DNA of 64,000 nt from Megachile rotundata (lineage: Eukaryota > Arthropoda > Insecta > Hymenoptera > Megachilidae). Where the stretch lies: NCBI RefSeq assembly GCF_050947335.1, contig NW_027473501.1, positions 124,001 through 188,000 of the forward strand, written 5' to 3'. Of this stretch, positions 13,027-26,000 are shown in pieces (within the stretch, counting starts at the first letter, position 1; every line of letters begins with the position of its first letter). A program made the position numbers and the translations under genes. The notes under the pieces are model-generated. The model searched no databases. It was not told the DNA's origin and saw only the letters and a program-made list of their open reading frames with translations.

Positions 13027-14354
13027 TGAGATAGATTCATAATAATAGGAGTAATAAGTATAGTAATTGTCGTTCTATCGATCACATAAGCATAATATGG
13101 CTAATAATATGAGTTAGATTTATAAGAATAAGAGTAATAAGTATAGTAATTGTCGTTCTATCTATCATATAAGCACAATATGGCTAATAATATGAGTTAG
13201 ATTGATAATAATAAGAGTAATAAGTATAGTAATTGTCGTTCTATCGATCATATCTGCATAATATGGTTAATAATATGAGTTAGATTGATAATAATAAGAG
13301 TAATAAATATAGTAATTGTCGTTATATCGATCATATAAGCATAATATGGCTAATAATATGAGTTAGATTGATAATAATAAGTGTAATAAGTATAGTAATT
13401 GTCGTTCTATCGATCATATCTGCATAATATGGCTAATAATATGAGTTAGATTGATAATAATAAGTGTAATAAGTATAGTAATTGTCGTTCTATCGATCAT
13501 ATCTGCATAATATGGTTAATAATATGAGTTAGATTGATAATAGTGAGTGTAATAAGTATAGTGAATGTCGTTCTATCGATCATATCAGCATAATACGGGT
13601 AATAATATGAGTTGGATTGATAATAATAAGAGTAATGAGTATAGTAATTGTAGTTCTATCGATCATATAAGCATAATGTGGCTAATAATATGAGTTAGAT
13701 TCATAATAAGAAGAGTAATAAGTATAGTAATTGTCGTTCTATCGATCATATAAGCATAATATGGCTAATAATATGAGTTAGATTTATAATAATAAGAGTA
13801 ATAAGTCTAGTAATTGTCGTTCTATCGATCATATAAGCACAATATGGCTAATAATATGAGTTAGATTGATAATAATAAGAGTAATAAGTATAGTAATTGT
13901 CGTTCTATCGATCATATCTGCATAATATGGTTAATAATATGAGTTATATTGATAATAATAAGAGTAATAAGTATAGTAATTGTCGTTCTATCGATCATAT
14001 CAGCATAATACGGGTAATAATATGAGTTGGATTGATAATAATAAGAGTAATGAGTATAGTAATTGTAGTTCTATCGATCATATAAGCATAATGTGGCTAA
14101 TAATATGAGTTAGATTCATAATAAGAAGAGTAATAAGTATAGTAATTGTCGTTCTATCGATCATATAAGCATAATATGGCTAATAATATGAGTTAGATTT
14201 ATAATAATAAGAGTAATAAGAATAGTAATTGTCGTTCTATCGATCATATAAGCACAATATGGCTAATAATATGAGTTAGATTGATAATAATAAGAGTAAT
14301 AAGTATAGTAATTGTCGCTCTATCGATCATATCTGCATAATATGGTTAATAATA

Positions 14355-14437
14355 TGAGTTATATTGATAATAATAAGAGTAATAAGTATAGTAATTGTCG
14401 TTATATCGATCATATAACCATAATATGGCTAATAGCA
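14355..14437 (+). repeat. Exemplar of the GTTATATCG / AACC monomer class
   Basis: This unit opens TGAGTTATATTG and carries GTCGTTATATCG, CATATAACCATAATATGG and GGCTAATAGCA, so the next unit follows GCATGAG. The class is repeated dozens of times from about 14.4 kb to 62.3 kb, almost always just after a CATATCTGC monomer, so it is part of a conserved monomer succession in the middle and right domains. Confidence 0.8.
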
Positions 14438-17400
14438 TGAGTTAGATTGATAATAATAAGAGAAATAAGTATAGTAATTGTCGTTCTATCGATCATATAA
14501 GCATAATATGGCTAATAATATGAGTTAGATTGATAATAATAAGTGTAATAAGTATAGTAATTGTCGTTCGATCGATCATATCTGCATAATATGGTTAATA
14601 ATATGAGTTAGATTGATAATAATAAGAGTAATGAGTATAGTAATTGTCGTACTATCGATCATATAAGCATGATATGGCTAATAATGTGAGTTAGATTGAT
14701 AATAGTGAGTGCAATAAATATAGTAATTGTCGTTCTATCGCTCATATAAGCACAATATGGCTAATAATATGAGTTAGATTGATAATAATAAGAGTAATAA
14801 GTATAGTAATTGTCATTCTATCGATCATATAAGCATAATATGGCTAATAATATGAGTTAGATTGATAATAATAAGAGTAATGAGTATAGTAATTGTAGTT
14901 CTATCGATCATATCTGCCTAATATGGTTAATAATATGAGTTAGATTGATAATAGTGAGTGTAATAAGTATAATGAATGTCGTTCTATCGATCATATCAGC
15001 ATAATACGGGTAATAATATGAGTTGGATTGATAATAATAAGAGTAATGAGTATAGTAATTGTAGTTCTATCGATCATATAAGCATAATGTGGCTAGTAAT
15101 ATGAGTTAGATTCATAATAAGAAGAGTAATAAGTATAGTAATTGTCGTTCTATCGATCATATAAGCATAATATGGCTAATAATATGAGTTAGATTTATAA
15201 TAATAAGAGTAATAAGTATAGTAATTGTCGTTCTATCGATCATATAAGCACAATATGGCTAATAATATGAGTTAGATTGATAATAATAAGAGTAATAAGT
15301 ATAGTAATTGTCGTTCTATCGATCATATCTGCATAATATGGTTAATAATATGAGTTATATTGATAATAATAAGAGTAATAAGTATAGTAATTGTCGTTAT
15401 ATCGATCATATAACCATAATATGGCTAATAGCATGAGTTAGATTGATAATAATAAGAGTAATAAGTATAGTAATTGTCGTTCTATCGCTCATATAAGCAC
15501 AATATGGCTAATAATATGAGTTAGATTGATAATAATAAGTGTAATAAGTATAGTAATTGTCGTTCGATCGATCATATCTGCATAATATGGTTAATAATAT
15601 AAGTTAGATTGATAATAATAAGAGTAATGAGTATAGTAATTGTCGTACTATCGATCATATAAGCATAATATGGCTAATCATGTGAGTTAGATTGATAATA
15701 GTGAGTGCAATAAATATAGTAATTGTCGTTCTATCGCTCATATAAGCACAATATGGCTAATAATATGAGTTAGATTGATAATAATAACAGTAATAAGTAT
15801 AGTAATTGTCATTCTATCGATCATATAAGCATAATATGGCTAATAATATGAGTTAGATTGATAATAATAAGAGTAATGAGTATAGTAATTGTAGTTCTAT
15901 CGATCATATAAGCATAATGTGGCTAATAATATGAGATAGATTCATAATAATAGGAGTAATAAGTATAGTAATTGTCGTTCTATCGATCACATAAGCATAA
16001 TATGGCTAATAATATGAGTTAGATTTATAAGAATAAGAGTAATAAGTATAGTAATTGTCGTTCTATCGATCATATAAGCACAATATGGCTAATAATATGA
16101 GTTAGATTGATAATAATAAGAGTAATAAATATAGTAATTGTCGTTCTATCGATCATATCTGCATAATATGGTTAATAATATGAGTTAGATTGATAATAAT
16201 AAGAGTAATAAGTATAGTAATTGTCGTTATATCGATCATATAACCATAATATGGCTAATAGCATGAGTTAGATTGATAATAATAAGAGTAATAAGTATAG
16301 TAATTGTCGTTCTATCGATCATATAAGCATAATATGGCTAATAATATGAGTTAGATTGATAATAATAAGTCTAATAAGTATAGTAATTGTCGTTCTATAG
16401 ATCATAATTGCATAATATGGTTAATAATATGAGTTAGATTGATAATAGTAAGAGCAATGAGTATAGTAATTGTCGTACTATCGATCATATAAGCATAGTA
16501 TGGCTAATAATATGAGTTAGATTGATAATAATAAGTGTAATAAGTATAGTAATTGTCGTTCGATCGATCATATCTGCATAATATGGTTAATAATATGAGT
16601 TAGATTGATAATAATAAGAGTAGTAAGTATAGTAATTGTCGTTCTATCGATAATATAAGCATAATATGGCTAATAATATGAGTTAGATTGATAATACTAA
16701 GAGTAGTGAGTATAGTAATTCTCATTCTATCGATCATATAAGCATAATATGGCTAATAATATGAGTTAGATTGATAATAGTGAGTGTAATAAGTATAGTG
16801 AATGTCGTTCTATCGATCATATCAGCATAATACGGGTAATAATATGAGTTGGATTGATAATAATAAGAGTAATGAGTATAGTAATTGTAGTTCTATCGAT
16901 CATATAAGCATAATGTGGCTAATAGTATGAGATAGATTCATAATAATAGGAGTAATAAGTATAGTAATTGTCGTTCTATCGATCACATAAGCATAATATG
17001 GCTAATAATATGAGTTAGATTTATAAGAATAAGAGTAATAAGTATAGTAATTGTCGTTCTATCTATCATATAAGCACAATATGGCTAATAATATGAGTTA
17101 GATTGATAATAATAAGAGTAATAAGTATAGTAATTGTCGTTCTATCGATCATATCTGCATAATATGGCTAATAATATGAGTTAGATTGATAATAATAAGT
17201 GTAATAAGTATAGTAATTGTCGTTCTATCGATCATATCTGCATAATATGTTTAATAATATGAGTTAGATTGATAATAGTGAGTGTAATAAGTATAGTGAA
17301 TGTCGTTCTATCGATCATATCAGCATAATACGGGTAATAATATGAGTTGGATTGATAATAATAAGAGTAATGAGTATAGTAATTGTAGTTCTATCGATCA

Positions 17401-18504
17401 TATAAGCATAATGTGGCTAATAATATGAGTTAGATTCATAATAAGAAGAGTAATAAGTATAGTAATTGTCGTTCTATCGATCATATAAGCATAATATGGC
17501 TAATAATATGAGTTAGATTTATAATAATAAGAGTAATAAGTATAGTAATTGTCGTTCTATCGATCATATAAGCACAATATGGCTAATAATATGAGTTAGA
17601 TTGATAATAATAAGAGTAATAAGTATAGTAATTGTCGTTCTATCGATCATATCTGCATAATATGGTTAATAATATGAGTTATATTGATAATAATAAGAGT
17701 AATAAGTATAGTAATTGTCGTTATATCGATCATATAACCATAATATGGCTAATAGCATGAGTTAGATTGATAATAATAAGAGTAATAAGTATAGTAATTG
17801 TCGTTCTATCGATCATATAAGCATAATATGGCTAATAATATGAGTTAGATTGATAATAATAAGTGTAATAAGTATAGTAATTGTCGTTCGATCGATCATA
17901 TCTGCATAATATGGTTAATAATATGAGTTAGATTGATAATAATAAGAGTAATGAGTATAGTAATTGTCGTACTATCGATCATATAAGCATAATATGGCTA
18001 ATAATGTGAGTTAGATTGATAATAGTGTGTGTAATAAGTATAGTGAATGTCGTTCTATCGATCATATCAGCATAATACGGGTAATAATATGAGTTGGATT
18101 GATAATAATAAGAGTAATGAGTATAGTAAGTGTAGTTCTATCGGTCATATAAGCATAATGTGGCTAATAATATGAGATAGATTCATAATAATAGGAGTAA
18201 TAAGTATAGTAATTGTCGTTCTATCGATCACATAAGCATAATATGGCTAATAATATGAGTTAGATTTATAAGAATAAGAGTAATAAGTATAGTAATTGTC
18301 GTTCTATCTATCATATAAGCACAATATGGCTAATAATATGAGTTAGATTGATAATAATAAGAGTAATAAGTATAGTAATTGTCGTTCTATCGATCATATC
18401 TGCATAATATGGTTAATAATATGAGTTAGATTGATAATAATAAGAGTAATAAGTATAGTAATTGTCGTTATATCGATCATATAACCATAATATGGCCAAT
18501 AGCA

Positions 18505-18587
18505 TGAGTTAGATTGATAATAATAAGAGTAATAAGTATAGTAATTGTCGTTCTATCGATCATATAAGCATAATATGGCTAATAATA
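18505..18587 (+). repeat. Exemplar monomer matching the consensus
   Basis: This unit agrees with the majority base at every position of my by-eye consensus, so it serves as the reference monomer. Monomer positions 1-10 are TGAGTTAGAT. Positions 11-45 are an A/T/G tract with no C (GATAATAATAAGAGTAATAA inside it). Positions 45-46 and 53-54 are CpG, and positions 52-57 are ATCGAT within TATCGATC. Positions 57-73 form a short dyad. Common variants of the same unit change position 11 (T to C), 40 (A to T), 43-47 (GTCGT to GTAGT, GTGGT or CTCGT), 48-49, 61-66 and 73-76. The start phase is arbitrary. Confidence 0.9.
18561..18577. repeat. Dyad in the monomer: CATAT, 7-nt loop, ATATG
   Basis: Within the exemplar unit, monomer positions 57-61 (CATAT) are the reverse complement of positions 69-73 (ATATG), separated by a 7-base loop (AAGCATA). 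Many of the commonest variant classes change only the loop and keep both arms: CTGCATA, AAGCACA, AAGCAGA, AACCATA, GAGCATA, TAGCATA. Others break an arm: CATTT, CATGT, AATAT, and the ATACG or ATGTG right arm. The dyad recurs hundreds of times along the array. Five base pairs is weak, so a role in extruded structure is only a possibility. Confidence 0.6.
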
Positions 18588-18740
18588 TGAGTTAGATTGA
18601 TAATAATAAGTGTAATAAGTATAGTAATTGTCGTTCTATCGATCATATCTGCATAATATGGCTAATAATATGAGTTAGATTGATAATAATAAGTGTAATA
18701 AGTATAGTAATTGTCGTTCTATCGATCATATCTGCATAAT

Positions 18741-21700
18741 ATGGTTAATAATATGAGTTAGATTAATAATAATAAGAGTAATAAATATAGTAATTGTCGT
18801 TATATCGATCATATAAGCATAATATGGCTAATAATATGAGTTAGATTGATAATAATAAGTGTAATAAGTATAGTAATTGTCGTTCTATCGATCATATCTG
18901 CATAATATGGCTAATAATATGAGTTAGATTGATAATAATAAGTGTAATAAGTATAGTAATTGTCGTTCTATCGATCATATCTGCATAATATGTTTAATAA
19001 TATGAGTTAGATTGATAATAGTGAGTGTAATAAGTATAGTGAATGTCGTTCTATCGATCATATCAGCATAATACGGGTAATAATATGAGTTGGATTGATA
19101 ATAATAAGAGTAATGAGTATAGTAATTGTAGTTCTATCGATCATATAAGCATAATGTGGCTAATAATATGAGTTAGATTCATAATAAGAAGAGTAATAAG
19201 TATAGTAATTGTCGTTCTATCGATCATATAAGCATAATATGGCTAATAATATGAGTTAGATTTATAATAATAAGAGTAATAAGTATAGTAATTGTCGTTC
19301 TATCGATCATATAAGCACAATATGGCTAATAATATGAGTTAGATTGATAATAATAAGAGTAATAAGTATAGTAATTGTCGTTCTATCGATCATATCTGCA
19401 TAATATGGTTAATAATATGAGTTATATTGATAATAATAAGAGTAATAAGTATAGTAATTGTCGTTCTATCGATCATATCAGCATAATACGGGTAATAATA
19501 TGAGTTGGATTGATAATAATAAGAGTAATGAGTATAGTAATTGTAGTTCTATCCATCATATAAGCATAATGTGGCTAATAATATGAGTTAGATTCATAAT
19601 AAGAAGAGTAATAAGTATAGTAATTGTCGTTCTATCGATCATATAAGCATAATATGGCTAATAATATGAGTTAGATTTATAATAATAAGAGTAATAAGAA
19701 TAGTAATTGTCGTTCTATCGATCATATAAGCACAATATGGCTAATAATATGAGTTAGATTGATAATAATAAGAGTAATAAGTATAGTAATTGTCGTTCTA
19801 TCGATCATATCTGCATAATATGGTTAATAATATGAGTTATATTGATAATAATAAGAGTAATAAGTATAGTAATTGTCGTTATATCGATCATATAACCATA
19901 ATATGGCTAATAGCATGAGTTAGATTGATAATAATAAGAGTAATAAGTATAGTAATTGTCGTTCTATCGATCATATAAGCATAATATGGCTAATAATATG
20001 AGTTAGATTGATAATAATAAGTGTAATAAGTATAGTAATTGTCGTTCGATCGATCATATCTGCATAATATGGTTAATAATATGAGTTAGATTGATAATAA
20101 TAAGAGTAATGAGTATAGTAATTGTCGTACTATCGATCATATAAGCATGATATGGCTAATAATGTGAGTTAGATTGATAATAGTGAGTGCAATAAATATA
20201 GTAATTGTCGTTCTATCGCTCATATAAGCACAATATGGCTAATAATATGAGTTAGATTGATAATAATAAGAGTAATAAGTATAGTAATTGTCATTCTATC
20301 GATCATATAAGCATAATATGGCTAATAATATGAGTTAGATTGATAATAATAAGAGTAATGAGTATAGTAATTGTAGTTCTATCGATCATATCTGCCTAAT
20401 ATGGTTAATAATATGAGTTAGATTGATAATAGTGAGTGTAATAAGTATAATGAATGTCGTTCTATCGATCATATCAGCATAATACGGGTAATAATATGAG
20501 TTGGATTGATAATAATAAGAGTAATGAGTATAGTAATTGTAGTTCTATCGATCATATAAGCATAATGTGGCTAGTAATATGAGTTAGATTCATAATAAGA
20601 AGAGTAATAAGTATAGTAATTGTCGTTCTATCGATCATATAAGCATAATATGGCTAATAATATGAGTTAGATTTATAATAATAAGAGTAATAAGTATAGT
20701 AATTGTCGTTCTATCGATCATATAAGCACAATATGGCTAATAATATGAGTTAGATTGATAATAATAAGAGTAATAAGTATAGTAATTGTCGTTCTATCGA
20801 TCATATCTGCATAATATGGTTAATAATATGAGTTATATTGATAATAATAAGAGTAATAAGTATAGTAATTGTCGTTATATCGATCATATAACCATAATAT
20901 GGCTAATAGCATGAGTTAGATTGATAATAATAAGAGTAATAAGTATAGTAATTGTCGTTCTATCGATCATATAAGCATAATATGGCTAATAATATGAGTT
21001 AGATTGATAATAATAACTGTAATAAGTATAGTAATTGTCGTTCGATCGATCATATCTGCATAATATGGTTAATAATATAAGTTAGATTGATAATAATAAG
21101 AGTAATGAGTATAGTAATTGTCGTACTATCGATCATATAAGCATAATATGGCTAATCATGTGAGTTAGATTGATAATAGTGAGTGCAATAAATATAGTAA
21201 TTGTCGTTCTATCGCTCATATAAGCACAATATGGCTAATAATATGAGTTAGATTGATAATAATAAGTGTAATAAGTATAGTAATTGTCGTTCGATCGATC
21301 ATATCTGCATAATATGGTTAATAATATAAGTTAGATTGATAATAATAAGAGTAATGAGTATAGTAATTGTCGTACTATCGATCATATAAGCATAATATGG
21401 CTAATCATGTGAGTTAGATTGATAATAGTGAGTGCAATAAATATAGTAATTGTCGTTCTATCGCTCATATAAGCACAATATGGCTAATAATATGAGTTAG
21501 ATTGATAATAATAACAGTAATAAGTATAGTAATTGTCATTCTATCGATCATATAAGCATAATATGGCTAATAATATGAGTTAGATTGATAATAATAAGAG
21601 TAATGAGTATAGTAATTGTAGTTCTATCGATCATATAAGCATAATGTGGCTAATAATATGAGATAGATTCATAATAATAGGAGTAATAAGTATAGTAATT

Positions 21701-23048
21701 GTCGTTCTATCGATCACATAAGCATAATATGGCTAATAATATGAGTTAGATTTATAAGAGTAAGAGTAATAAGTATAGTAATTGTCGTTCTATCGATCAT
21801 ATAAGCACAATATGGCTAATAATATGAGTTAGATTGATAATAATAAGAGTAATAAATATAGTAATTGTCGTTCTATCGATCATATCTGCATAATATGGTT
21901 AATAATATGAGTTAGATTGATAATAATAAGAGTAATAAGTATAGTAATTGTCGTTCTATCGATCATATAAGCATAATATGGCTAATAATATGAGTTAGAT
22001 TGATAATAATAAGTCTAATAAGTATAGTAATTGTCGTTCTATAGATCATAATTGCATAATATGGTTAATAATATGAGTTAGATTGATAATAGTAAGAGCA
22101 ATGAGTATAGTAATTGTCGTACTATCGATCATATAAGCATAGTATGGCTAATAATATGAGTTAGATTGATAATAATAAGTGTAATAAGTATAGTAATTGT
22201 CGTTCGATCGATCATATCTGCATAATATGGTTAATAATATGAGTTAGATTGATAATAATAAGAGTAATGAGTCTAGTAATTGTCGTACTATCGATCATAT
22301 AAGCATAATATGGCTAATAATGTGAGTTAGATTGATAATAGTGAGTGCAATAAATATAGTAATTGTCGTTCTATCGCTCATATAAGCACAATATGGCTAA
22401 TAATATGAGTTAGATTGATAATAATAAGAGTAATAAGTATAGTAATTGTCATTCTATCGATCATATAAGCATAATATGGCTAATAATATGAGTTAGACTG
22501 ATAATAATAACAGTAGTAAGTATAGTAATTGTCGTTCTATCGATAATATAAGCATAATATGGCTAATAATATGAGTTAGATTGATAATACTAAGAGTAGT
22601 GAGTATAGTAATTCTCATTCTATCGATCATATAAGCATAATATGGCTAATAATATGAGTTAGATTGATAATAGTGAGTGTAATAAGTATAGTGAATGTCG
22701 TTCTATCGATCATATCAGCATAATACGGGTAATAATATGAGTTGGATTGATAATAATAAGAGTAATGAGTATAGTAATTGTAGTTCTATCGATCATATAA
22801 GCATAATGTGGCTAATAATATGAGATAGATTCATAATAATAGGAGTAATAAGTATAGTAATTGTCGTTCTATCGATCACATAAGCATAATATGGCTAATA
22901 ATATGAGTTAGATTTATAAGAATAAGAGTAATAAGTATAGTAATTGTCGTTCTATCTATCATATAAGCACAATATGGCTAATAATATGAGTTAGATTGAT
23001 AATAATAAGAGTAATAAGTATAGTAATTGTCGTTCTACCGATCATATT
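18741..23048 (+). repeat. 66-monomer duplication, copy 2 (truncated)
   Basis: This copy is collinear with 13.26-17.1 kb, but the offset grows from 5,478 to 5,893 bp. It gains three monomers near 21.25-21.49 kb, loses one near 21.9 kb and gains three near 22.25-22.49 kb (249 - 83 + 249 = 415 bp, which matches exactly). It is cut at about 23.05 kb by the junction with copy 2 of the 13.36-kb block. Confidence 0.8.
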
Positions 23049-26000
23049 AGCATAATATTGTTAATAATATGAGTTAGATTGATAATAACAAGAGTAACAA
23101 GTATAGTAAATGTCGTGCTATCGATCATATCTGCATAATATGGTTAATAATATGAGTTAGATTGATAAACGTAAGAGTAGTGAGTATGGTAATTGTCGTT
23201 CTATCGATCATATAAGCATAATATGGCTAATAATATGAGTTAGATTGATAATAATAAGAGTAATAAGTATAGTAAATGTCGTGCTATCGATCATATCTGC
23301 ATAATATGGTTAATAATATAAGTTAGATTGATATAGTGAGTGTAATAAGTATAGTAATTGTCGTTCTATCGATCATATAAGCAGAATATGGCTAATAATA
23401 TGAGTTAGATTGATAATAATAAGAGTAATGAGAATAGTAATTGTAGTTCTATCGATCATATCTGCATAATATGGTTAATAATATGAGTTAGATTGATAAT
23501 AATAAGAATAATAAGTATAGTAATTGTTGTTCTATCGATCATATGAGCATAATATGGCTAACAATATGAATTAGATTGATAATAATAAGAGTAGTAAGTA
23601 TAGTAAATGTCGTTCTATCGATCATATCTGCATAATATGGTTAATATAATGAGTTAGATTGATAATAATAAGAATAATAAGTATAGTAATTGTTGTTCTA
23701 TCGATCATATGAGCATAATATGGCTAACAATATGAATTAGATTGATAATAATAAGAGTAGTAAGTATAGGAAATGTCGTGCTATCGATCATATCTGCATA
23801 ATATGGTTAATAATATGTGTTAGATTGATAATAGTGAGTGTAATAAGTATAGTAATTGTCGTTCTATCGATCATATTAGCATAATATTGTTAATAATATG
23901 AGTTAGATTGATAATAATAAGAGTAATAAGTATAGTAAATTTCGTGCTATCGATCATATCTGCATAATATGGTTAATAATATGAGTTAGATTGATAATAG
24001 TAAGAGTAGTGAGTATGGTAATTGCCGTTCTATCGATCATATAAGCATAATATGGGTAATAATATGTGTTAGATTGATAATAATAAGAGTAATGTGTATA
24101 GTAATTGTCGTTCTATCGATCATATAAGCATAATATGCCTAATAATATGAGTTAGCTTGATAATAGTAAGTGCAATAAGTATAGTAATTGTCGTTCTGTC
24201 GATCATATAACCATAATATGGCTAATAATATGAGTTAGATTGATAATAGTAAGAGTAGTGAGTATGGTAATTGTCGTTCTATCGATCATTTCAGCATAAT
24301 ATGGCTAATAATATGAGTTAGATTGATAATAATAAAAGTAGTAAGTATAGTAAATGTCGTGCTATCAATCATATCTGCATAATATGGTTAATAATATGAG
24401 TTAGGTTGATAATAATAAGATTAATAAGTATAGTAAATGTCGTGCTATCGATCATATCTGCATTATATGGTTAATAATGTGAGTTAGATCGATAATGATA
24501 AGAGTAATAAGTACATTAATAGTCGTTCTTTCGATCTTATAAGCATAATATGTCTAATAATATGAGTTAGGTTGATAATACTAAGAGTAGTGAGTATAGT
24601 AATTCTCGTTCTATCGATCATATAAGCATAATATGGCTAATAATATGAGTTAGATTGATAATAATAGGAGTAATGAGTATAGTAATTGCCGTTCTATCGA
24701 TCATATAAGCATAATATGGCTAATAATATGAGTTAGATCGATAATGATAAGAGTAATAAGTATAGTAATTGTCGTTCTATCGATCATTTAAGCATAGTAT
24801 GGCTAATAATATGAGTTAGATTGATAATAATAAGAGTAGTAAGTATAGTAAATGTCGTGCTATCGATCATATCTGCATAATATGGTTAATAATATGAGTT
24901 AGATTGATAATAATAAGATTAATAAGTATAGTAAATGTCGTGCTATCGATCGTATAAGCATAATATGGCTAATAATATGAGTTAGATTGATAATAATAAG
25001 AGTAATGAGTATAGTAATTGTAGTTCTATCGATCATATCTGCATAATATCGTTAATAATATGAGTTAAATTGATAATAATAAGAGTAATAAGTATAGTAA
25101 TTGTAGTTCTATTGCTCATATAAGCATAATATGGCTAATAATATGAGTTAGATTGATAATAATAAGAATAATAAGTATAGTAATTGTTGTTCTATCGATC
25201 ATATAAGCATAATATGGCTAATAATATGAATTAGATTGATAATAATAAGAGTAGTAAGTATAGTAAATGTCGTGCTATCGATCATATCTGCATAATATGG
25301 TTAATAATATGTGTTAGATTGATAATAGTGAGTGTAATAAGTATAGTAGTTGTCGTTCTATCGATCATATTAGCATAATATTGTTAATAATATGAGTTAG
25401 ATTGATAATAATTAGAGTAATAAGTATAGTAAATGTCGTGCTATCGATCATATCTGCATAATATGGTTAATAATATGAGTTAGATTGAAAATAATAAGAG
25501 TAATAAGTATAGTAATTGTCGTTCTATCGATCATATAAGCATAATATGGCTAATAATATGAGTTAGATCGATAATGATAAGAGTAATAAGTACAGTAATT
25601 CTCGTTCTATCGATCATTTAAGCATAATATGGCTAATAATATGAGTTAGATTGATAACAATAAGAGTAATAAGTATAGTAATTATAGTTCTATTGCTCAT
25701 ATAAGCATAATATGACTAATAATATGAGTTAGATTTATAATAATAATAGTAATAAGTATAGTAATTGTCGTCCTATCGATCACATAAGCATAATATGGCT
25801 AATAATATGATTTGGATTGATAATAATAAGAGTAATAAGTATAGTAATTGTCGTTCTATCGATCATTTAAGCATAATATGGCTAATAATATCAGTTAGAT
25901 TGATAATAATAAGAGTAGTAAGTATAGTAAATGTCGTGCTATCAATCATATCTGCATAATATGGCTAATAATATGAGTTGAGTTGATAATAATAAGAGTA

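Larger units (their letters stand above)
13260..18740 (+). repeat. 66-monomer (5,478-bp) duplication, copy 1
   Basis: The monomer order from about 13.26 to 16.7 kb is repeated from about 18.74 kb at +5,478 bp. Anchors are TATCTGCCTA (14911 and 20389), GGCTAGTAATATGAG before an ATTCATAATAAG unit (15102 and 20580), and GGCTAATCATGTGAG (15671 and 21149). This copy lacks the two 249-bp insertions of the second copy. It has a chimeric monomer at 16596 where the second of these would be. Its last part (17.25-18.66 kb) is also found at 38.17-39.57 kb, offset by 20,915 bp. Confidence 0.82.
9687..23048 (+). repeat. ~13.36-kb (161-monomer) segmental duplication, copy 1
   Basis: The monomer order from about 9.69 kb is repeated from about 23.05 kb. 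Rare markers align: the AACAAGAGTAACAAG unit (9708 and 23070), GATAAACGTAAG, the 82-bp unit (9957 and 23319), TTAATATAATGAG (about 10280 and 23641), GTACATTAATAG with TTTCGATCTTATAAG (about 11150 and 24510) and the chance open frame (12486 and 25765). The offset is 13,362 bp up to about 11.4 kb, then 13,279 bp because copy 2 lacks one monomer. Copy 1 contains a nested 5,478-bp duplication. Boundaries are judged by eye to within one monomer. Confidence 0.87.

Noticed and set aside
25765..25959. Second 64-codon open frame, nearly identical
   Set aside because: It is the duplicate of the first frame, carried by the 13.3-kb segmental copy. Conservation reflects recent DNA duplication and not selection on a protein.
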